Assembly (NCBI RefSeq): GCF_900475275.1
Contig: NZ_LS483364.1
Location: 248,001 to 312,000 of the forward strand
Length of the DNA stretch: 64,000 nt
Origin: Streptococcus sanguinis
GTDB taxonomy: Bacteria > Bacillota > Bacilli > Lactobacillales > Streptococcaceae
Direction of reading: 5' to 3'
Shown: one piece after another, positions 36,517 to 45,801 of the stretch
Layout of the letters: every line of letters starts with the position of its first letter
How positions within the stretch are numbered: position 1 is the first letter of the stretch
Translations under genes and position numbers: made by a program
The notes under the pieces: generated by a model
Database searches by the model: none
The model's input: only the letters and a program-made list of their open reading frames with translations
Told to the model about the DNA's origin: nothing

Positions 36517-37668
36517 ATGTCTACATTTTACGTACCCGCTGTTAATCTTATTGGCAAGGGTGTTGTCAAGGAAGTTGGGCCTTATGTTAAGGAGCTGGGG
36601 TATAGCAAGGCCTTGCTGGTGACGGATAAGTTTATCGAAGGCAGTGATATCCTGCCCCAAATCCTAGCACCACTAGATGCGGAAGGCATCCAGTATGTGG
36701 TCTTCAGCGATGTTGAGCCAAATCCAACTTGTAAGAACGTCATGGATGGTGTAGCTGCTCTCAAGGAACACAACTGTGACTTCATCATCAGTGTTGGCGG
36801 AGGTTCACCGCAAGATGCGGCTAGCTGTATTTCAGTTATTGCGACAAATGGTGGCAAACCACAAGACTATGAAGGCTTGCACAAGTCTGCTAAGAAAGGT
36901 CTGCCGGTGGTGGCTATCAATACTACAGCGGGAACTTCAGCTGAAATTACCATTAACTATGTCATCACAGATGAAGAACGCAAGGTTAAGATGGTTATGG
37001 TGGACAAGAATAGCTTGGCTCTGATCTCAGTCAATGACCCTGAACTCATGGTATCCAAACCAGCTGCCCTCACAGCAGCAACAGGGATGGATGCTTTGAC
37101 TCACGCGGTCGAAGCTCTCGTCACACCAGGAGCCTACGGCGTTACCAAGAAATTATCTATCGGAGCTATTGAACTTATCAAGGAATACCTTCCTCGTGCG
37201 GTTGCAAATGGCCATGATATTGAAGCGCGTGAAGGCATGGTGAATGCCATCTTCCTTGGCGGTATGTCCTTTAACAATGCCGGTCTAGGTTATGTTCACT
37301 CTATGGCTCACCAGCTTGGGGCAGTTTACAAACTTCCGCACGGTGTCTGCTGTGCCATGCTCCTGCCAATTGTAGAGCGTGAAAATGCTAAACGGGTACC
37401 AGAAGCTTTCCGCAATGTAGCCAAAGCTCTTGGTCTGCAAATCGAAGGCAAGACAGACGAAGAATGTGCAGCTTATGCTATTTCTGAAATCGAAAAACTG
37501 TCTGAAACGGTTGGTATTCCGAAGAAACTTACTGAACTTGGTATCGAAGAAAAAGACTTTGACTTTGAATACCTATCTAAAAACGCTTTGATTGATGCTT
37601 GTGCGCCAGGCAATCCATTCATGCCAACTCTAGAAGAAACGATTGCTTTATATAAAGAACTCTTCTAA
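36517..37668 (+). CDS. fucO: Lactaldehyde reductase, iron-dependent alcohol dehydrogenase
   Basis: It reduces L-lactaldehyde from the aldolase reaction to 1,2-propanediol, regenerating NAD. Length 383. The nucleotide motif SVGGGSPQDAAS, the GTSAEIT segment and the iron ligands in GMDALTHAVEAL and HSMAHQLGAVYKLPHG are intact. It has its own promoter, which suits a role beyond fucose as well. Closely related group III dehydrogenases act on other aldehydes or on butanol, so the exact substrate rests on the locus. Confidence 0.88.
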   Translation: MSTFYVPAVNLIGKGVVKEVGPYVKELGYSKALLVTDKFIEGSDILPQILAPLDAEGIQYVVFSDVEPNPTCKNVMDGVAALKEHNCDFIISVGGGSPQDAASCISVIATNGGKPQDYEGLHKSAKKGLPVVAINTTAGTSAEITINYVITDEERKVKMVMVDKNSLALISVNDPELMVSKPAALTAATGMDALTHAVEALVTPGAYGVTKKLSIGAIELIKEYLPRAVANGHDIEAREGMVNAIFLGGMSFNNAGLGYVHSMAHQLGAVYKLPHGVCCAMLLPIVERENAKRVPEAFRNVAKALGLQIEGKTDEECAAYAISEIEKLSETVGIPKKLTELGIEEKDFDFEYLSKNALIDACAPGNPFMPTLEETIALYKELF

Positions 37669-37766
37669 GAACGAAAAAATTCTGTTGAAACAAACAAAGC
37701 TCTGCATGACTCTAGCTTGCAGGGCTTGTTTTATAGGAATGAAAAGAGCCTAAACCAAAATTTTGA

Positions 37767-37778
37767 TTACATTTGTAA
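37767..37778. promoter_or_regulatory. CopY/BlaI-type box upstream of the clpL promoter
   Basis: TTACA-TT-TGTAA, an exact match to the cop-box type palindrome TTACANNTGTAA, 29 bases before the -35. Confidence 0.6.
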
Positions 37779-37807
37779 ATTTATTTTAAAAAATTATGTA
37801 AAATCTA

Positions 37808-37836
37808 TTGACAAATAAATTCTGTCATGATAAAAT
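37808..37836 (+). promoter_or_regulatory. Promoter of clpL
   Basis: TTGACA (37808-37813), 17-base spacer, TAAAAT (37831-37836). It implies an untranslated leader of about 300 bases. Confidence 0.75.
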
Positions 37837-37861
37837 TACAACTGTAAACAAAAAAGTTTAC
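37836..37861. promoter_or_regulatory. CopY/BlaI-type box and second palindrome at the clpL transcription start
   Basis: TTACA-AC-TGTAA (37836-37847) overlaps the last base of the -10. It shares bases with GTAAAC-AAAAAA-GTTTAC (37844-37861). A protein bound here would block transcription. Confidence 0.6.
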
Positions 37862-38146
37862 GTAAATTTAATCAGAAGATATGAATACAGCCGGAAGGCA
37901 ATTATTTTTGGGAGGATTAAAAGTTATGTAAAATTATCTTCGTATGAAAGAGATTTGATTCACTTATAAAAGTAGAGACTGACTCAGTCTTGATTTTTGA
38001 AAAGAGAATAAGTTATGTAAAATAATAGATTGGAGAAGATCTCCCAAGTCAAAATTTATAGTGGATAAGGAAGAGATTTCTTATCTGAAACTTTGGTACA
38101 ATCAAAAATTATGTAAAGCAAAATATGAAAAAAGCGAGGTAATGCT

Positions 38147-40285
38147 ATGAACAACAACTACAACAATTTTAACAATATGGACGACCTTTTCAACCAACTC
38201 ATGGGGCGCATGGGTGGCTACAACAGCGAACATCGGCGCTACTTGATTAATGGTAGAGAGGTCACACCGGAAGAGTTTGCTCAGTACCGTGCTACTGGCA
38301 AGCTCCCTGGTCAAGGAACAGGTGAGCAGACTGGACAAGCTGCTGCTCATGGACCTAAGCAGGATGGTATCCTGGCTAAGCTGGGTCGTAATCTGACCCA
38401 AGAAGCGCGTGATGGTAAGTTAGATCCAGTCATTGGACGCAATAAGGAAATCCAAGAAACTGCTGAAATCCTTTCTCGTCGGACCAAGAATAATCCTGTA
38501 TTGGTCGGAGATGCCGGAGTTGGTAAGACAGCTGTCGTAGAAGGATTGGCTCAGGCTATCGTCAATGGTGATGTGCCAGCGGCTATCAAGAATAAGGAAA
38601 TCATTTCTGTTGATATTTCTGGTCTGGAAGCTGGTACCCAGTATCGTGGTAGCTTTGAAGAAAACATCCAAAACTTGGTCAATGAAGTCAAGGAAGCCGG
38701 CAACATTATCCTCTTCTTTGATGAAATCCATCAAATCCTAGGAGCAGGATCTATCGGTGGAGATAGTGGCTCTAAGGGCATGGCGGATATTCTCAAACCA
38801 GCACTTTCTCGTGGGGAGTTGACCGTCATCGGGGCTACCACTCAGGATGAGTATCGTAACACCATTCTCAAAAATGCAGCTCTGGCTCGCCGTTTCAATG
38901 AAGTCAAGGTCAATGCACCGTCTGCCGAAGATACCTATCAGATCCTTCGAGGCATTCGAGACCTGTATGAAAAGCACCACAATGTCATCCTGCCGGATGA
39001 AGTGCTGAAAGCGGCTGTGGATTACTCTGTTCAGTATATTCCACAACGAAGCCTGCCAGACAAGGCGATTGACCTGGTCGACGTGACTGCTGCCCACTTG
39101 GCAGCCCAGCATCCAGTGACTGATGTTCATGCGGTTGAAAATGAGATTGCTGAACAGAAAGACAAACAGGAAGCGGCTGTTGAGAAAGAAGATTATGAAG
39201 CAGCTCTGAATGCTAAGACTCGCATTGAAGAGCTAGAAAAGAAGATCCAAAATCACACTGAGGATATGAAGGTGACAGCTACAGTCAATGACGTAGCAGA
39301 GTCTGTTGAACGGATGACGGGTGTGCCAGTATCTCAGATGGGTGCCAGCGACATTGAGCGCCTCAAGGGCATGAATGACCGTCTCAAAGCCAAGGTGATT
39401 GGTCAAGACAAGGCTGTAGAAGCTGTGGCTAGGGCTATCCGCCGTAACCGTGCAGGCTTTGATGAAGGCAACCGTCCGATTGGCAGCTTCCTCTTCGTTG
39501 GTCCGACAGGTGTCGGCAAGACTGAGCTGGCTAAGCAACTAGCTTTGGATATGTTCGGTACCAAGGAAGCCATCATCCGTCTGGATATGTCAGAATACTC
39601 TGACCGGACTGCTGTTTCCAAGCTGATTGGTACGACTGCAGGCTATGTCGGCTATGATGACAACAACAACACCTTGACCGAGCGTGTGCGCCGCAATCCT
39701 TACTCTATCATTCTCTTGGATGAGATTGAAAAGGCGGATCCACAAGTGATTACCCTTCTCCTTCAAGTCCTGGATGACGGTCGTTTGACAGATGGTCAAG
39801 GGAATACAGTCAACTTCAAGAATACGGTTATCATTGCGACTTCCAATGCTGGCTTTGGCTACGAAGCAGGCTTGGAAGAGGATGCTGAAAAGCCTGATCT
39901 GATGGATCGACTCAAAGCTTATTTCCGTCCAGAATTCCTCAATCGTTTCAATGCGGTTATTGAGTTCTCTCATCTCAAGAAAGAAGACCTGATGGAGATT
40001 GTGAATCTCATGCTGATTGAAGTAAATCAAACCTTGAGCAAGAAAGAAATTGATTTGGCTGTATCTGATGCAGCTAAGGAATTCCTACGCGACGCTGGTT
40101 ATGACCAAGTCATGGGTGTTCGTCCACTCCGCCGTGTCATTGAGCAGCAAATTCGTGACAAGGTGACTGACTTCCACTTGGATAATCTAGATGCTAAGCA
40201 CTTGACAGCCGCTTTAGAAGATGGTGTCTTAGTTATTCGGGAAAAGGGTGCTGCTGCATCTGAAGAAGACAAGCAAGCAGAATAA
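38147..40285 (+). CDS. clpL: Stress chaperone ATPase ClpL
   Basis: A 712-residue Hsp100 disaggregase found in streptococci and lactobacilli. It lacks the long N-domain of ClpC and opens with the Asn-rich [16 protein letters not shown]. Two AAA+ modules are present: Walker A GDAGVGKT (about 121-128) and GPTGVGKT (about 452-459), linked by a short coiled coil ([21 protein letters not shown]). It confers heat tolerance and can act independently of ClpP. I see no convincing CtsR tandem heptad upstream; instead CopY/BlaI-type boxes surround the promoter. Confidence 0.95.
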   Translation: MNNNYNNFNNMDDLFNQLMGRMGGYNSEHRRYLINGREVTPEEFAQYRATGKLPGQGTGEQTGQAAAHGPKQDGILAKLGRNLTQEARDGKLDPVIGRNKEIQETAEILSRRTKNNPVLVGDAGVGKTAVVEGLAQAIVNGDVPAAIKNKEIISVDISGLEAGTQYRGSFEENIQNLVNEVKEAGNIILFFDEIHQILGAGSIGGDSGSKGMADILKPALSRGELTVIGATTQDEYRNTILKNAALARRFNEVKVNAPSAEDTYQILRGIRDLYEKHHNVILPDEVLKAAVDYSVQYIPQRSLPDKAIDLVDVTAAHLAAQHPVTDVHAVENEIAEQKDKQEAAVEKEDYEAALNAKTRIEELEKKIQNHTEDMKVTATVNDVAESVERMTGVPVSQMGASDIERLKGMNDRLKAKVIGQDKAVEAVARAIRRNRAGFDEGNRPIGSFLFVGPTGVGKTELAKQLALDMFGTKEAIIRLDMSEYSDRTAVSKLIGTTAGYVGYDDNNNTLTERVRRNPYSIILLDEIEKADPQVITLLLQVLDDGRLTDGQGNTVNFKNTVIIATSNAGFGYEAGLEEDAEKPDLMDRLKAYFRPEFLNRFNAVIEFSHLKKEDLMEIVNLMLIEVNQTLSKKEIDLAVSDAAKEFLRDAGYDQVMGVRPLRRVIEQQIRDKVTDFHLDNLDAKHLTAALEDGVLVIREKGAAASEEDKQAE

Positions 40286-40310
40286 AGCTTACTAAGTCAA
40301 CTAACTTTTC

Positions 40311-40346
40311 AAAGACCTCCTTCTTAGATGAAGGCAGGTCTTTTTT
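40311..40346 (+). terminator. Terminator of clpL
   Basis: AAAGACCTCCTTC pairs with GAAGGCAGGTCTTT, followed by a T-run. Confidence 0.85.
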
Positions 40347-40512
40347 GCTGAGTATGAATTTCAAATAACTCTCCTTTCTGGAAATAAATTAGCGTTTATT
40401 CCAAAATCTCAACTAAATTCTCCTTGATATTGCCGAAGCAGTAGATGACTCGAATCAACCTAGCTTCTCTCAAATAAGAGAGATGAATAATTTTTGACGA
40501 AAGCAGACTGCT

Positions 40513-41391
40513 ATGAAACAGTCCATAACTACACTTAAACGCAATGTCATTATCTTCGCCATTCTCAGCAGCCTATGTGGCAGGATTGGTTATGTTGTTG
40601 ATAAAGTAACTGGCCAAGCTCATTACGAAAATATCGGAACAGAGATAGGAAGCGGCTCTTTAGGGATGCTGATTTGGCTGGTAACTCCGTTAATCTGTAC
40701 CATCTTTCTTCGAAGCTTTGGCGGAGACGGCTGGAAAGAGGCAGGTTTTTCCATTAATTTTAAGAATAACAAAAAATTATATCTGATTAGTTTTTTAGTC
40801 TACCCTCTTGTTACGATAATAGTGATATTCTTGGGACTGATGACACAAGGCATCAGAGTGACAGATGTGAAGGTTGAGTTCACGTCCTATCTTGGAATCT
40901 TGCTAACACAGGTCGGAACTCAATTCATAAAAAATATTTTTGAAGAATCTGTTTGGAGGGCAAATCTTACTAATCAATTAATCAAATAAAAATTATCCGA
41001 TTTAAAACTATATCTACTTGTTGGCTTTATCTGGTGGATTTGGCATCTGCCTTACATTATGAAGTTTCTGTCTGAGAGAGAAATTCAAAATACCTTGCCG
41101 GTTAGAAGACTTACATTCTTCCTTATCGGAATGATAACTGTTGCATGCTGGACAGTTATGTATACAGAGATTTTTAGAATTACTAAGTCAGTATGGCCGC
41201 TAGTAATTATGCACACTATAGAGGATGCGGTTATAAATCCTTTACTGTTACTAGGATTTGTCTCGGTAGAAAAAAATCAGGCTTTCCTCTTCTCGCTTTC
41301 AGTGGGGATGATTCCAACTACTCTTTATCTACTCGTCGGCCTAGCTATACGGAAATGGAGAAAAAAACAGGAGTATGGAAAGTCGAGCTAA
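40513..41391 (+). pseudogene. CPBP-family intramembrane protease, broken by an in-frame stop
   Basis: A single reading frame runs from 40513 to 41391 but is cut by TAA at 40987-40989. Before it lies the first half with membrane helices and FEESVWRANLTNQLIK (the EExxxR motif of CPBP/Abi proteases). After it, in the same frame, come LYLLVGFIWWIWHLPYIM (the second His motif) and further helices. The protein would be about 292 residues. The stop separates the two halves of the active site, so a truncated product is probably inactive. Such proteins often serve bacteriocin self-immunity or prenyl-protein processing; none is shown here. Sequencing error is possible. Confidence 0.8.
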
Positions 41392-41474
41392 CAGAGTAAC
41401 AAAAGACGATAATGTTGATTCTTTTTTTATTTAATAGAGGTAAAGCTATCAAAAGTCTGTAAAAATGAAAAAAG

Positions 41475-41558
41475 TTGACATTTCAACGAGTTATGTTCTA
41501 ATTTTTTTGTACATTTTCAAGTTTTTATATATGTAAATGTCAGAAAAAAGTGTATAAT
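41475..41558 (+). promoter_or_regulatory. Promoter region of the small HTH gene
   Basis: TATAAT at 41553-41558 lies 36 bases before the start. A second possible promoter is TTGACA (41475-41480) with TCTAAT (41497-41502). GACATTT (41477-41483) and AAATGTC (41535-41541) form a widely spaced inverted repeat that could be an autoregulatory operator. Confidence 0.4.
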
Positions 41559-41594
41559 GGATTAGTAAATTAAATTTTAGGAGAGGATTTAATT

Positions 41595-41852
41595 ATGAAA
41601 AAGTTGGATATTACAACTATGCCTGACTATAGGAAAGTCGAGGCTGTTGTTCAGTTGTTAGTTAATGGAACCTTAACTAGTTATCGAATTGCGACGGATG
41701 CAAACATCAGCAAGATGAGTATCCTGACCTTAACTAAAGGGACCAGCAAAATTAAGAACATTACTTATCAAACTGCGATGGCCTTAATTAATTGGTATGA
41801 AGAAAACCATGAAAAATATGGCATCACTATTCATCAAAAGGCCGCAGGATAG
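41595..41852 (+). CDS. Small helix-turn-helix protein, probable regulator
   Basis: An 85-residue protein with a GGAGAGG ribosome site. The segment TSYRIATDANISKMSILTLT (about residues 33-52) reads as a helix-turn-helix of the XRE/Cro-like kind, followed by a helix with NWYEEN. No ligand domain is present. It resembles small stand-alone regulators or antitoxins with this fold, but no toxin gene is adjacent. It has its own promoter and terminator. Target unknown. Confidence 0.55.
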   Translation: MKKLDITTMPDYRKVEAVVQLLVNGTLTSYRIATDANISKMSILTLTKGTSKIKNITYQTAMALINWYEENHEKYGITIHQKAAG

Positions 41853-41879
41853 TCTAAAACTATGATGTAGCTCAACACT

Positions 41880-41912
41880 AACCCAGCTAACCATTTGGAT
41901 AGCTGGGTTTTT
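41880..41912 (+). terminator. Terminator of the small HTH gene
   Basis: AACCCAGCTA and TAGCTGGGTT form a ten-base-pair stem around ACCATTTGGA, with TTTTTC after it. Confidence 0.88.
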
Positions 41913-42094
41913 CTATGCCTCTTAATGAGACAAGCCGTGGGCGCAGTCGAATTTAGAGGCATTGATGCAGACTGAGCGCAAGCGAAGTCTAGGTTCCGCT
42001 AAAACTTAATGGAACAAGTTTGAAGCTCAATTGAACTTAAGAGCAGCAATGCTCACTTTCTTACTTTTTTCTGTCCTTATGGGCAGATTTTTTT
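41913..42094 (+). other. Gene-free segment ending in a second strong terminator; possible small RNA
   Basis: No open frame with a ribosome site is seen. The segment holds an AGACT/AGTCT stem around GAGCGCAAGCGA and a GAGC/GCTC stem. It ends in a clear intrinsic terminator (42070-42094: TCTGTCC, loop TTAT, GGGCAGA, then seven T). A terminator with no gene before it suggests a short untranslated transcript. I could not find a convincing promoter. Confidence 0.35.
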
Positions 42095-42180
42095 GACAGT
42101 CCAAGAGTGAACAGTCACCTGTGTAATTCTTGGTCCTTTTGTTGCCGCTTTCAAAATTTATAATAAATCTATAAAAAAGA

Positions 42181-42225
42181 TGAGATTATCCCTATCTTGC
42201 GATATAGGGATAATTTTCTTATAAT
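42181..42225 (+). promoter_or_regulatory. Hairpin and promoter of tkt
   Basis: TTGCGA (42197-42202), 17-base spacer, TATAAT (42220-42225). The stem ATTATCCCTAT/ATAGGGATAAT (about 42185-42213) overlaps the -35, so it may be an operator or the end of an upstream transcript. Confidence 0.65.
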
Positions 42226-42314
42226 AGATATGAGACAATTTTTATCGTTTCTACGACTATTGTTTATCCTGTTCTGATGTCAGGACAGATTTTAGTAAAA
42301 ATAAGGAGAATCCA

Positions 42315-44291
42315 ATGTCACAATTATCAGTTAATGCCATTCGCTTTTTAGGGATTGACGCGATTGAAAAGTCTAAGTCAGGTCACCCTGGCGTAGTCAT
42401 GGGTGCTGCACCGATGGCCTATGACTTGTTTACTAAACAACTTCGTATCAATCCAGAAGAGCCAAACTGGATTAACCGCGATCGCTTCGTCCTATCTGCA
42501 GGACATGGCTCTATGTTGCTTTATGCCTTGCTTCATCTGTCTGGCTTTAAAGATGTCAGCATGGATGAAATCAAAAACTTCCGCCAATGGGGTTCTAAGA
42601 CACCAGGTCACCCAGAGTTTGGCCACACAGCTGGTGTTGATGCTACTACTGGCCCACTGGGACAGGGTATTTCTACAGCTACTGGATTTGCTCAGGCAGA
42701 GCGTTTCTTGGCTGCCAAGTATAATCGTGAAGGCTATCCAATTTTCGACCATTACACTTATGTCATCTGTGGTGACGGTGATTTGATGGAGGGTGTTTCA
42801 GCTGAAGCTGCTTCTTATGCTGGCCTGCAAAAGCTGGACAAGCTGGTTGTTCTCTATGATTCAAATGATATCAACCTAGATGGAGAGACTAAGGATTCCT
42901 TTACAGAAGATGTTCGCGCTCGCTATGAAGCCTATGGATGGCATACTGCCTTAGTAGAAGACGGAACAGACCTTGCAGCGATTGATGCAGCCATCAATGA
43001 AGCTAAAGCTTCCGGCAAACCATCTTTGATTGAAGTTAAGACTGTTATCGGTTACGGTTCTCCAAACAAGCAAGGAACGAATGCAGTGCACGGTGCGCCT
43101 CTGGGAACAGAAGAAGCGGAAGCTACTCGTAAAGCCTTGGGCTGGGACTATGCGCCATTTGAGATTCCTGAGGAAGTCTATGCTGACTACCGTCAAAATG
43201 TGGCAGAGCGTGGTGCAGCGGCTTACGATGCTTGGAAACAGCTAGTAGAGGACTACAAGCAAGCCCATCCAGAATTGGCAGCAGAAGTAACAGCTATCAT
43301 CGCTGGTCAGGATCCAGTCGAAATCAAACCAGAAGACTTCCCAGTACTTGAAAATGGCTTCTCTCAAGCGACTCGTAATTCCAGTCAGGATGCCCTCAAT
43401 GCAGCAGCTAAGGTGCTTCCAACTTTCCTTGGCGGTTCTGCTGACTTGGCTCATTCTAATATGACCTATATCAAGGAGGATGGCCTTCAAGATGATGCCC
43501 ACCGTCTCAACCGCAATATCCAATTTGGTGTGCGCGAGTTTGCTATGGGAACAATTCTCAACGGTATGGCGCTTCATGGTGGACTTCGCGTTTACGGTGG
43601 TACCTTCTTCGTCTTCTCAGACTATGTCAAGGCAGCTGTCCGTTTGTCTGCCCTTCAAGGCTTACCAGTGACTTATGTTTTCACGCATGACTCTATTGCA
43701 GTTGGTGAAGATGGACCGACTCACGAGCCGATTGAGCATTTGGCTGGTCTGCGTGCTATTCCAAACCTGACTGTTTTCCGCCCAGCAGATGCGCGTGAAA
43801 CTCAGGCAGCTTGGTATCTGGCCCTTAAGAGTCAATCCACTCCGACTGCTCTGGTCTTGACCCGTCAAAATCTGACAGTCGAAGAAGGCACAAACTTTGA
43901 CAAGGTAGCTAAAGGAGCTTATGTCGTTTACGAAACAGGAGCAGATTTTGACACGATCTTGCTGGCTTCTGGTTCTGAGGTTAATTTAGCTGTTGCAACT
44001 GCTAAAGCACTTGCAGAAGAAGGCGCTAAAATTCGTGTGGTCAGCGTGCCATCAACAGAGCTTTTTGATGCTCAAGATGCAGCCTACAAAGAAGAAATTC
44101 TGCCAAATGCAGTTCGTCGCCGTGTAGCGATCGAGATGGCAGCTAGCCAGCCTTGGTATAAGTATGTCGGTCTGGACGGTGCAGTTATCGGAATCGACCA
44201 GTTCGGTGCATCTGCTCCAGCAGGCAAGGTGCTGGAAGAATACGGCTTTACAGTTGAACATGTAGCAGAAGTTGTTAAAAATCTTAAATAA
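42315..44291 (+). CDS. tkt: Transketolase
   Basis: A thiamine-pyrophosphate enzyme moving two-carbon units in the pentose phosphate pathway. Length 658. The N-terminal motif [15 protein letters not shown], the TPP motif [19 protein letters not shown] (Asp and Asn metal ligands), the [19 protein letters not shown] segment and the C-terminal domain are all complete. It has a single promoter and a terminator, and a strong AAGGAG site. Confidence 0.96.
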   Translation: MSQLSVNAIRFLGIDAIEKSKSGHPGVVMGAAPMAYDLFTKQLRINPEEPNWINRDRFVLSAGHGSMLLYALLHLSGFKDVSMDEIKNFRQWGSKTPGHPEFGHTAGVDATTGPLGQGISTATGFAQAERFLAAKYNREGYPIFDHYTYVICGDGDLMEGVSAEAASYAGLQKLDKLVVLYDSNDINLDGETKDSFTEDVRARYEAYGWHTALVEDGTDLAAIDAAINEAKASGKPSLIEVKTVIGYGSPNKQGTNAVHGAPLGTEEAEATRKALGWDYAPFEIPEEVYADYRQNVAERGAAAYDAWKQLVEDYKQAHPELAAEVTAIIAGQDPVEIKPEDFPVLENGFSQATRNSSQDALNAAAKVLPTFLGGSADLAHSNMTYIKEDGLQDDAHRLNRNIQFGVREFAMGTILNGMALHGGLRVYGGTFFVFSDYVKAAVRLSALQGLPVTYVFTHDSIAVGEDGPTHEPIEHLAGLRAIPNLTVFRPADARETQAAWYLALKSQSTPTALVLTRQNLTVEEGTNFDKVAKGAYVVYETGADFDTILLASGSEVNLAVATAKALAEEGAKIRVVSVPSTELFDAQDAAYKEEILPNAVRRRVAIEMAASQPWYKYVGLDGAVIGIDQFGASAPAGKVLEEYGFTVEHVAEVVKNLK

Positions 44292-44298
44292 AAAGACA

Positions 44299-44330
44299 TA
44301 AAATCAGGGTGTTAGTCATCCTGATTTTTG
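44299..44330 (+). terminator. Terminator of tkt
   Basis: AAAATCAGG pairs with CCTGATTTTT around GTGTTAGTCAT. Confidence 0.8.
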
Positions 44331-44407
44331 CTTTTTAAAAAATGTGGTTAGGCCAGTCATGCTTCATCCGACTTGAGACGGACTTTGCCTGAAAAGTCAG
44401 AATCATC

Positions 44408-44436
44408 TTGTAAAAATAAGGGAAATCTGCTATAGT
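44408..44436 (+). promoter_or_regulatory. Promoter of yajC
   Basis: TTGTAA (44408-44413), 17-base spacer, TATAGT (44431-44436). Confidence 0.65.
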
Positions 44437-44468
44437 AGTTCATATATGACATTCGAAGGAGAAAAGAT

Positions 44469-44804
44469 ATGAATCCAATTATGCTTATTGTATTTGCGGT
44501 TGTACTGGTAGGGATGACCTATTTCCAAATGCGTGCTCAAAAGAAACAGGCTCAGCAGCGTATGGAAAGTCTTAACAAGCTGCAAAAGGGTTATGAAGTT
44601 ATTACCATCGGCGGTTTGTATGGAACGATAGATGAAGTGGACACAGATAAGAAAACAGTTGTTCTGGATGTGGACGGTGTTTACCTGACCTTTGAACTGA
44701 CAGCTATTAAAACTGTACTGCCATTGGCTGAGGGCATTCCTGCTGCTGCTGGCGGTGAAGGAAGCGTTGACCTTCCCGAGGAAGAATCAGCGATTGAAGA
44801 GTAA
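44469..44804 (+). CDS. yajC: Preprotein translocase subunit YajC
   Basis: A 111-residue single-pass membrane protein associated with the Sec translocase. The N-terminal helix (about 3-19) is followed by MRAQKKQAQQRMESLNKLQKGYEV and the compact GGLYGTIDEVD beta domain, ending in an acidic tail. It has its own promoter and a GAAGGAG site. Confidence 0.9.
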   Translation: MNPIMLIVFAVVLVGMTYFQMRAQKKQAQQRMESLNKLQKGYEVITIGGLYGTIDEVDTDKKTVVLDVDGVYLTFELTAIKTVLPLAEGIPAAAGGEGSVDLPEEESAIEE

Positions 44805-44810
44805 AGAAAT

Positions 44811-44834
44811 AAACAGCTTGCGGGCTGTTTTTTG
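44811..44834 (+). terminator. Terminator of yajC
   Basis: AAACAGC and GCTGTTT pair around TTGCGG; T residues follow. Confidence 0.8.
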
Positions 44835-44970
44835 TTTTGACTCATACGTTTAGAAGGTGTCTGGTTTCAAGCTTATTCGCCTCGCAGTTTGGACAGGCTG
44901 GGTGAGTTTGGATTCTCTGGTTGACATTTTGTCCTTATTTTATATCCTCGGGTTTGAAAAAGCGGATGAA

Positions 44971-45001
44971 TTGCCCACATTCCAAGGATTTATGATATAA
45001 T
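44971..45001 (+). promoter_or_regulatory. Promoter of the uppS operon
   Basis: TGATATAAT (44993-45001) is an extended -10; TTGCCC at 44971-44976 is a possible -35, with a 19-base spacer. Confidence 0.6.
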
Positions 45002-45033
45002 GAACTGACAAAACTTTAAATAGGATAAAAAGT

Positions 45034-45783
45034 ATGTTTAGTTTTAAGAAAAAAGAAAAGCTGAACGCGCCGCTGAATGTTCCCAAACACATTGCTGTCA
45101 TTATGGACGGCAACGGCCGCTGGGCCAAAAAAAGGATGCAGCCGCGCGTGTTCGGTCATAAGGCTGGCATGGAAACACTGCAAAAGGTGACGATTGCTGC
45201 CAAGGAAATGGGTGTTCAGGTCTTGACTGTCTATGCCTTTTCAACGGAAAATTGGTCTCGGCCGGAAAAGGAAGTTTCCTTTATCATGAATCTGCCGGTT
45301 GAATTTTACGACCGCTATGTGCCGGAGCTGCACAAGAACAATGTAAAAATCCAGATGATTGGTGATACGGCTAAGCTTCCTAAGGCGACATTTGAAGCTT
45401 TGGAAAAGGCTGAAAGCCTGACCAAGCTCAATACAGGTTTGATTCTCAATTTTGCCCTAAACTACGGTGGCCGATATGAGATCAATCAGGCGGTTAAACT
45501 GATTGCTCAGGATGTTCTGGATGCTAAACTCAGTCCCGGTGACATTACTGAGGAAGTCATTGGCAACTACCTCTATACCAGCAATTTGCCCAAGATGCTG
45601 CGCGATCCAGATCTGGTGATTCGGACCAGTGGAGAGCTGCGTCTCAGCAATTTTCTGCCTTGGCAGTCAGCCTACAGTGAGCTGTATTTTACGGATATTC
45701 TCTGGCCTGACTTTGATGAGAAGGCTTTGAAGGCTGCAATTGCAGAATACAGACGTCGGAATCGACGCTTTGGCGGTGTTTAA
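45034..45783 (+). CDS. uppS: Undecaprenyl diphosphate synthase
   Basis: It builds the C55 lipid carrier for peptidoglycan, teichoic acid and capsule units. It is a 249-residue cis-prenyltransferase with the catalytic Asp in IMDGNGRWAKKR, AFSTENWSRP, and RTSGELRLSNFLPWQSAYSE (the pyrophosphate-binding Arg/Ser region). It is followed 18 bases later by cdsA, a widely conserved pairing. Confidence 0.97.
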   Translation: MFSFKKKEKLNAPLNVPKHIAVIMDGNGRWAKKRMQPRVFGHKAGMETLQKVTIAAKEMGVQVLTVYAFSTENWSRPEKEVSFIMNLPVEFYDRYVPELHKNNVKIQMIGDTAKLPKATFEALEKAESLTKLNTGLILNFALNYGGRYEINQAVKLIAQDVLDAKLSPGDITEEVIGNYLYTSNLPKMLRDPDLVIRTSGELRLSNFLPWQSAYSELYFTDILWPDFDEKALKAAIAEYRRRNRRFGGV

Positions 45784-45801
45784 GGGAGAAAGCAAAAGAG
45801 T

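Larger units (their letters stand above)
37794..38118 (+). repeat. Four direct copies of TTATGTAAA in the clpL upstream region
   Basis: TTATGTAAAAT at 37794-37804, 37924-37934 and 38013-38023, and TTATGTAAAG at 38109-38118. Each contains a TGTAA half-site and also the start-stop string ATGTAA; only the second has a strong GGGAGG before it. Between copies lie GACTGA/TCAGTC (about 37974-37989) and TTGG.GAGA/TCTC.CCAA (about 38030-38048) hairpins. Confidence 0.6.

Noticed and set aside
37762..37778. CtsR operator (tandem TTTGAC-type heptads) before clpL
   Set aside because: Only weak matches (TTTGATT, TTTGTAA) are found; the same bases fit the cop-type palindrome exactly.
37881..37931. 16-codon frame MNTAGRQLFLGGLKVM ending at the second TTATGTAAA element
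   Set aside because: The other three elements are not preceded by any such frame, so the shared motif is better explained as DNA or RNA signal than as the end of leader peptides.
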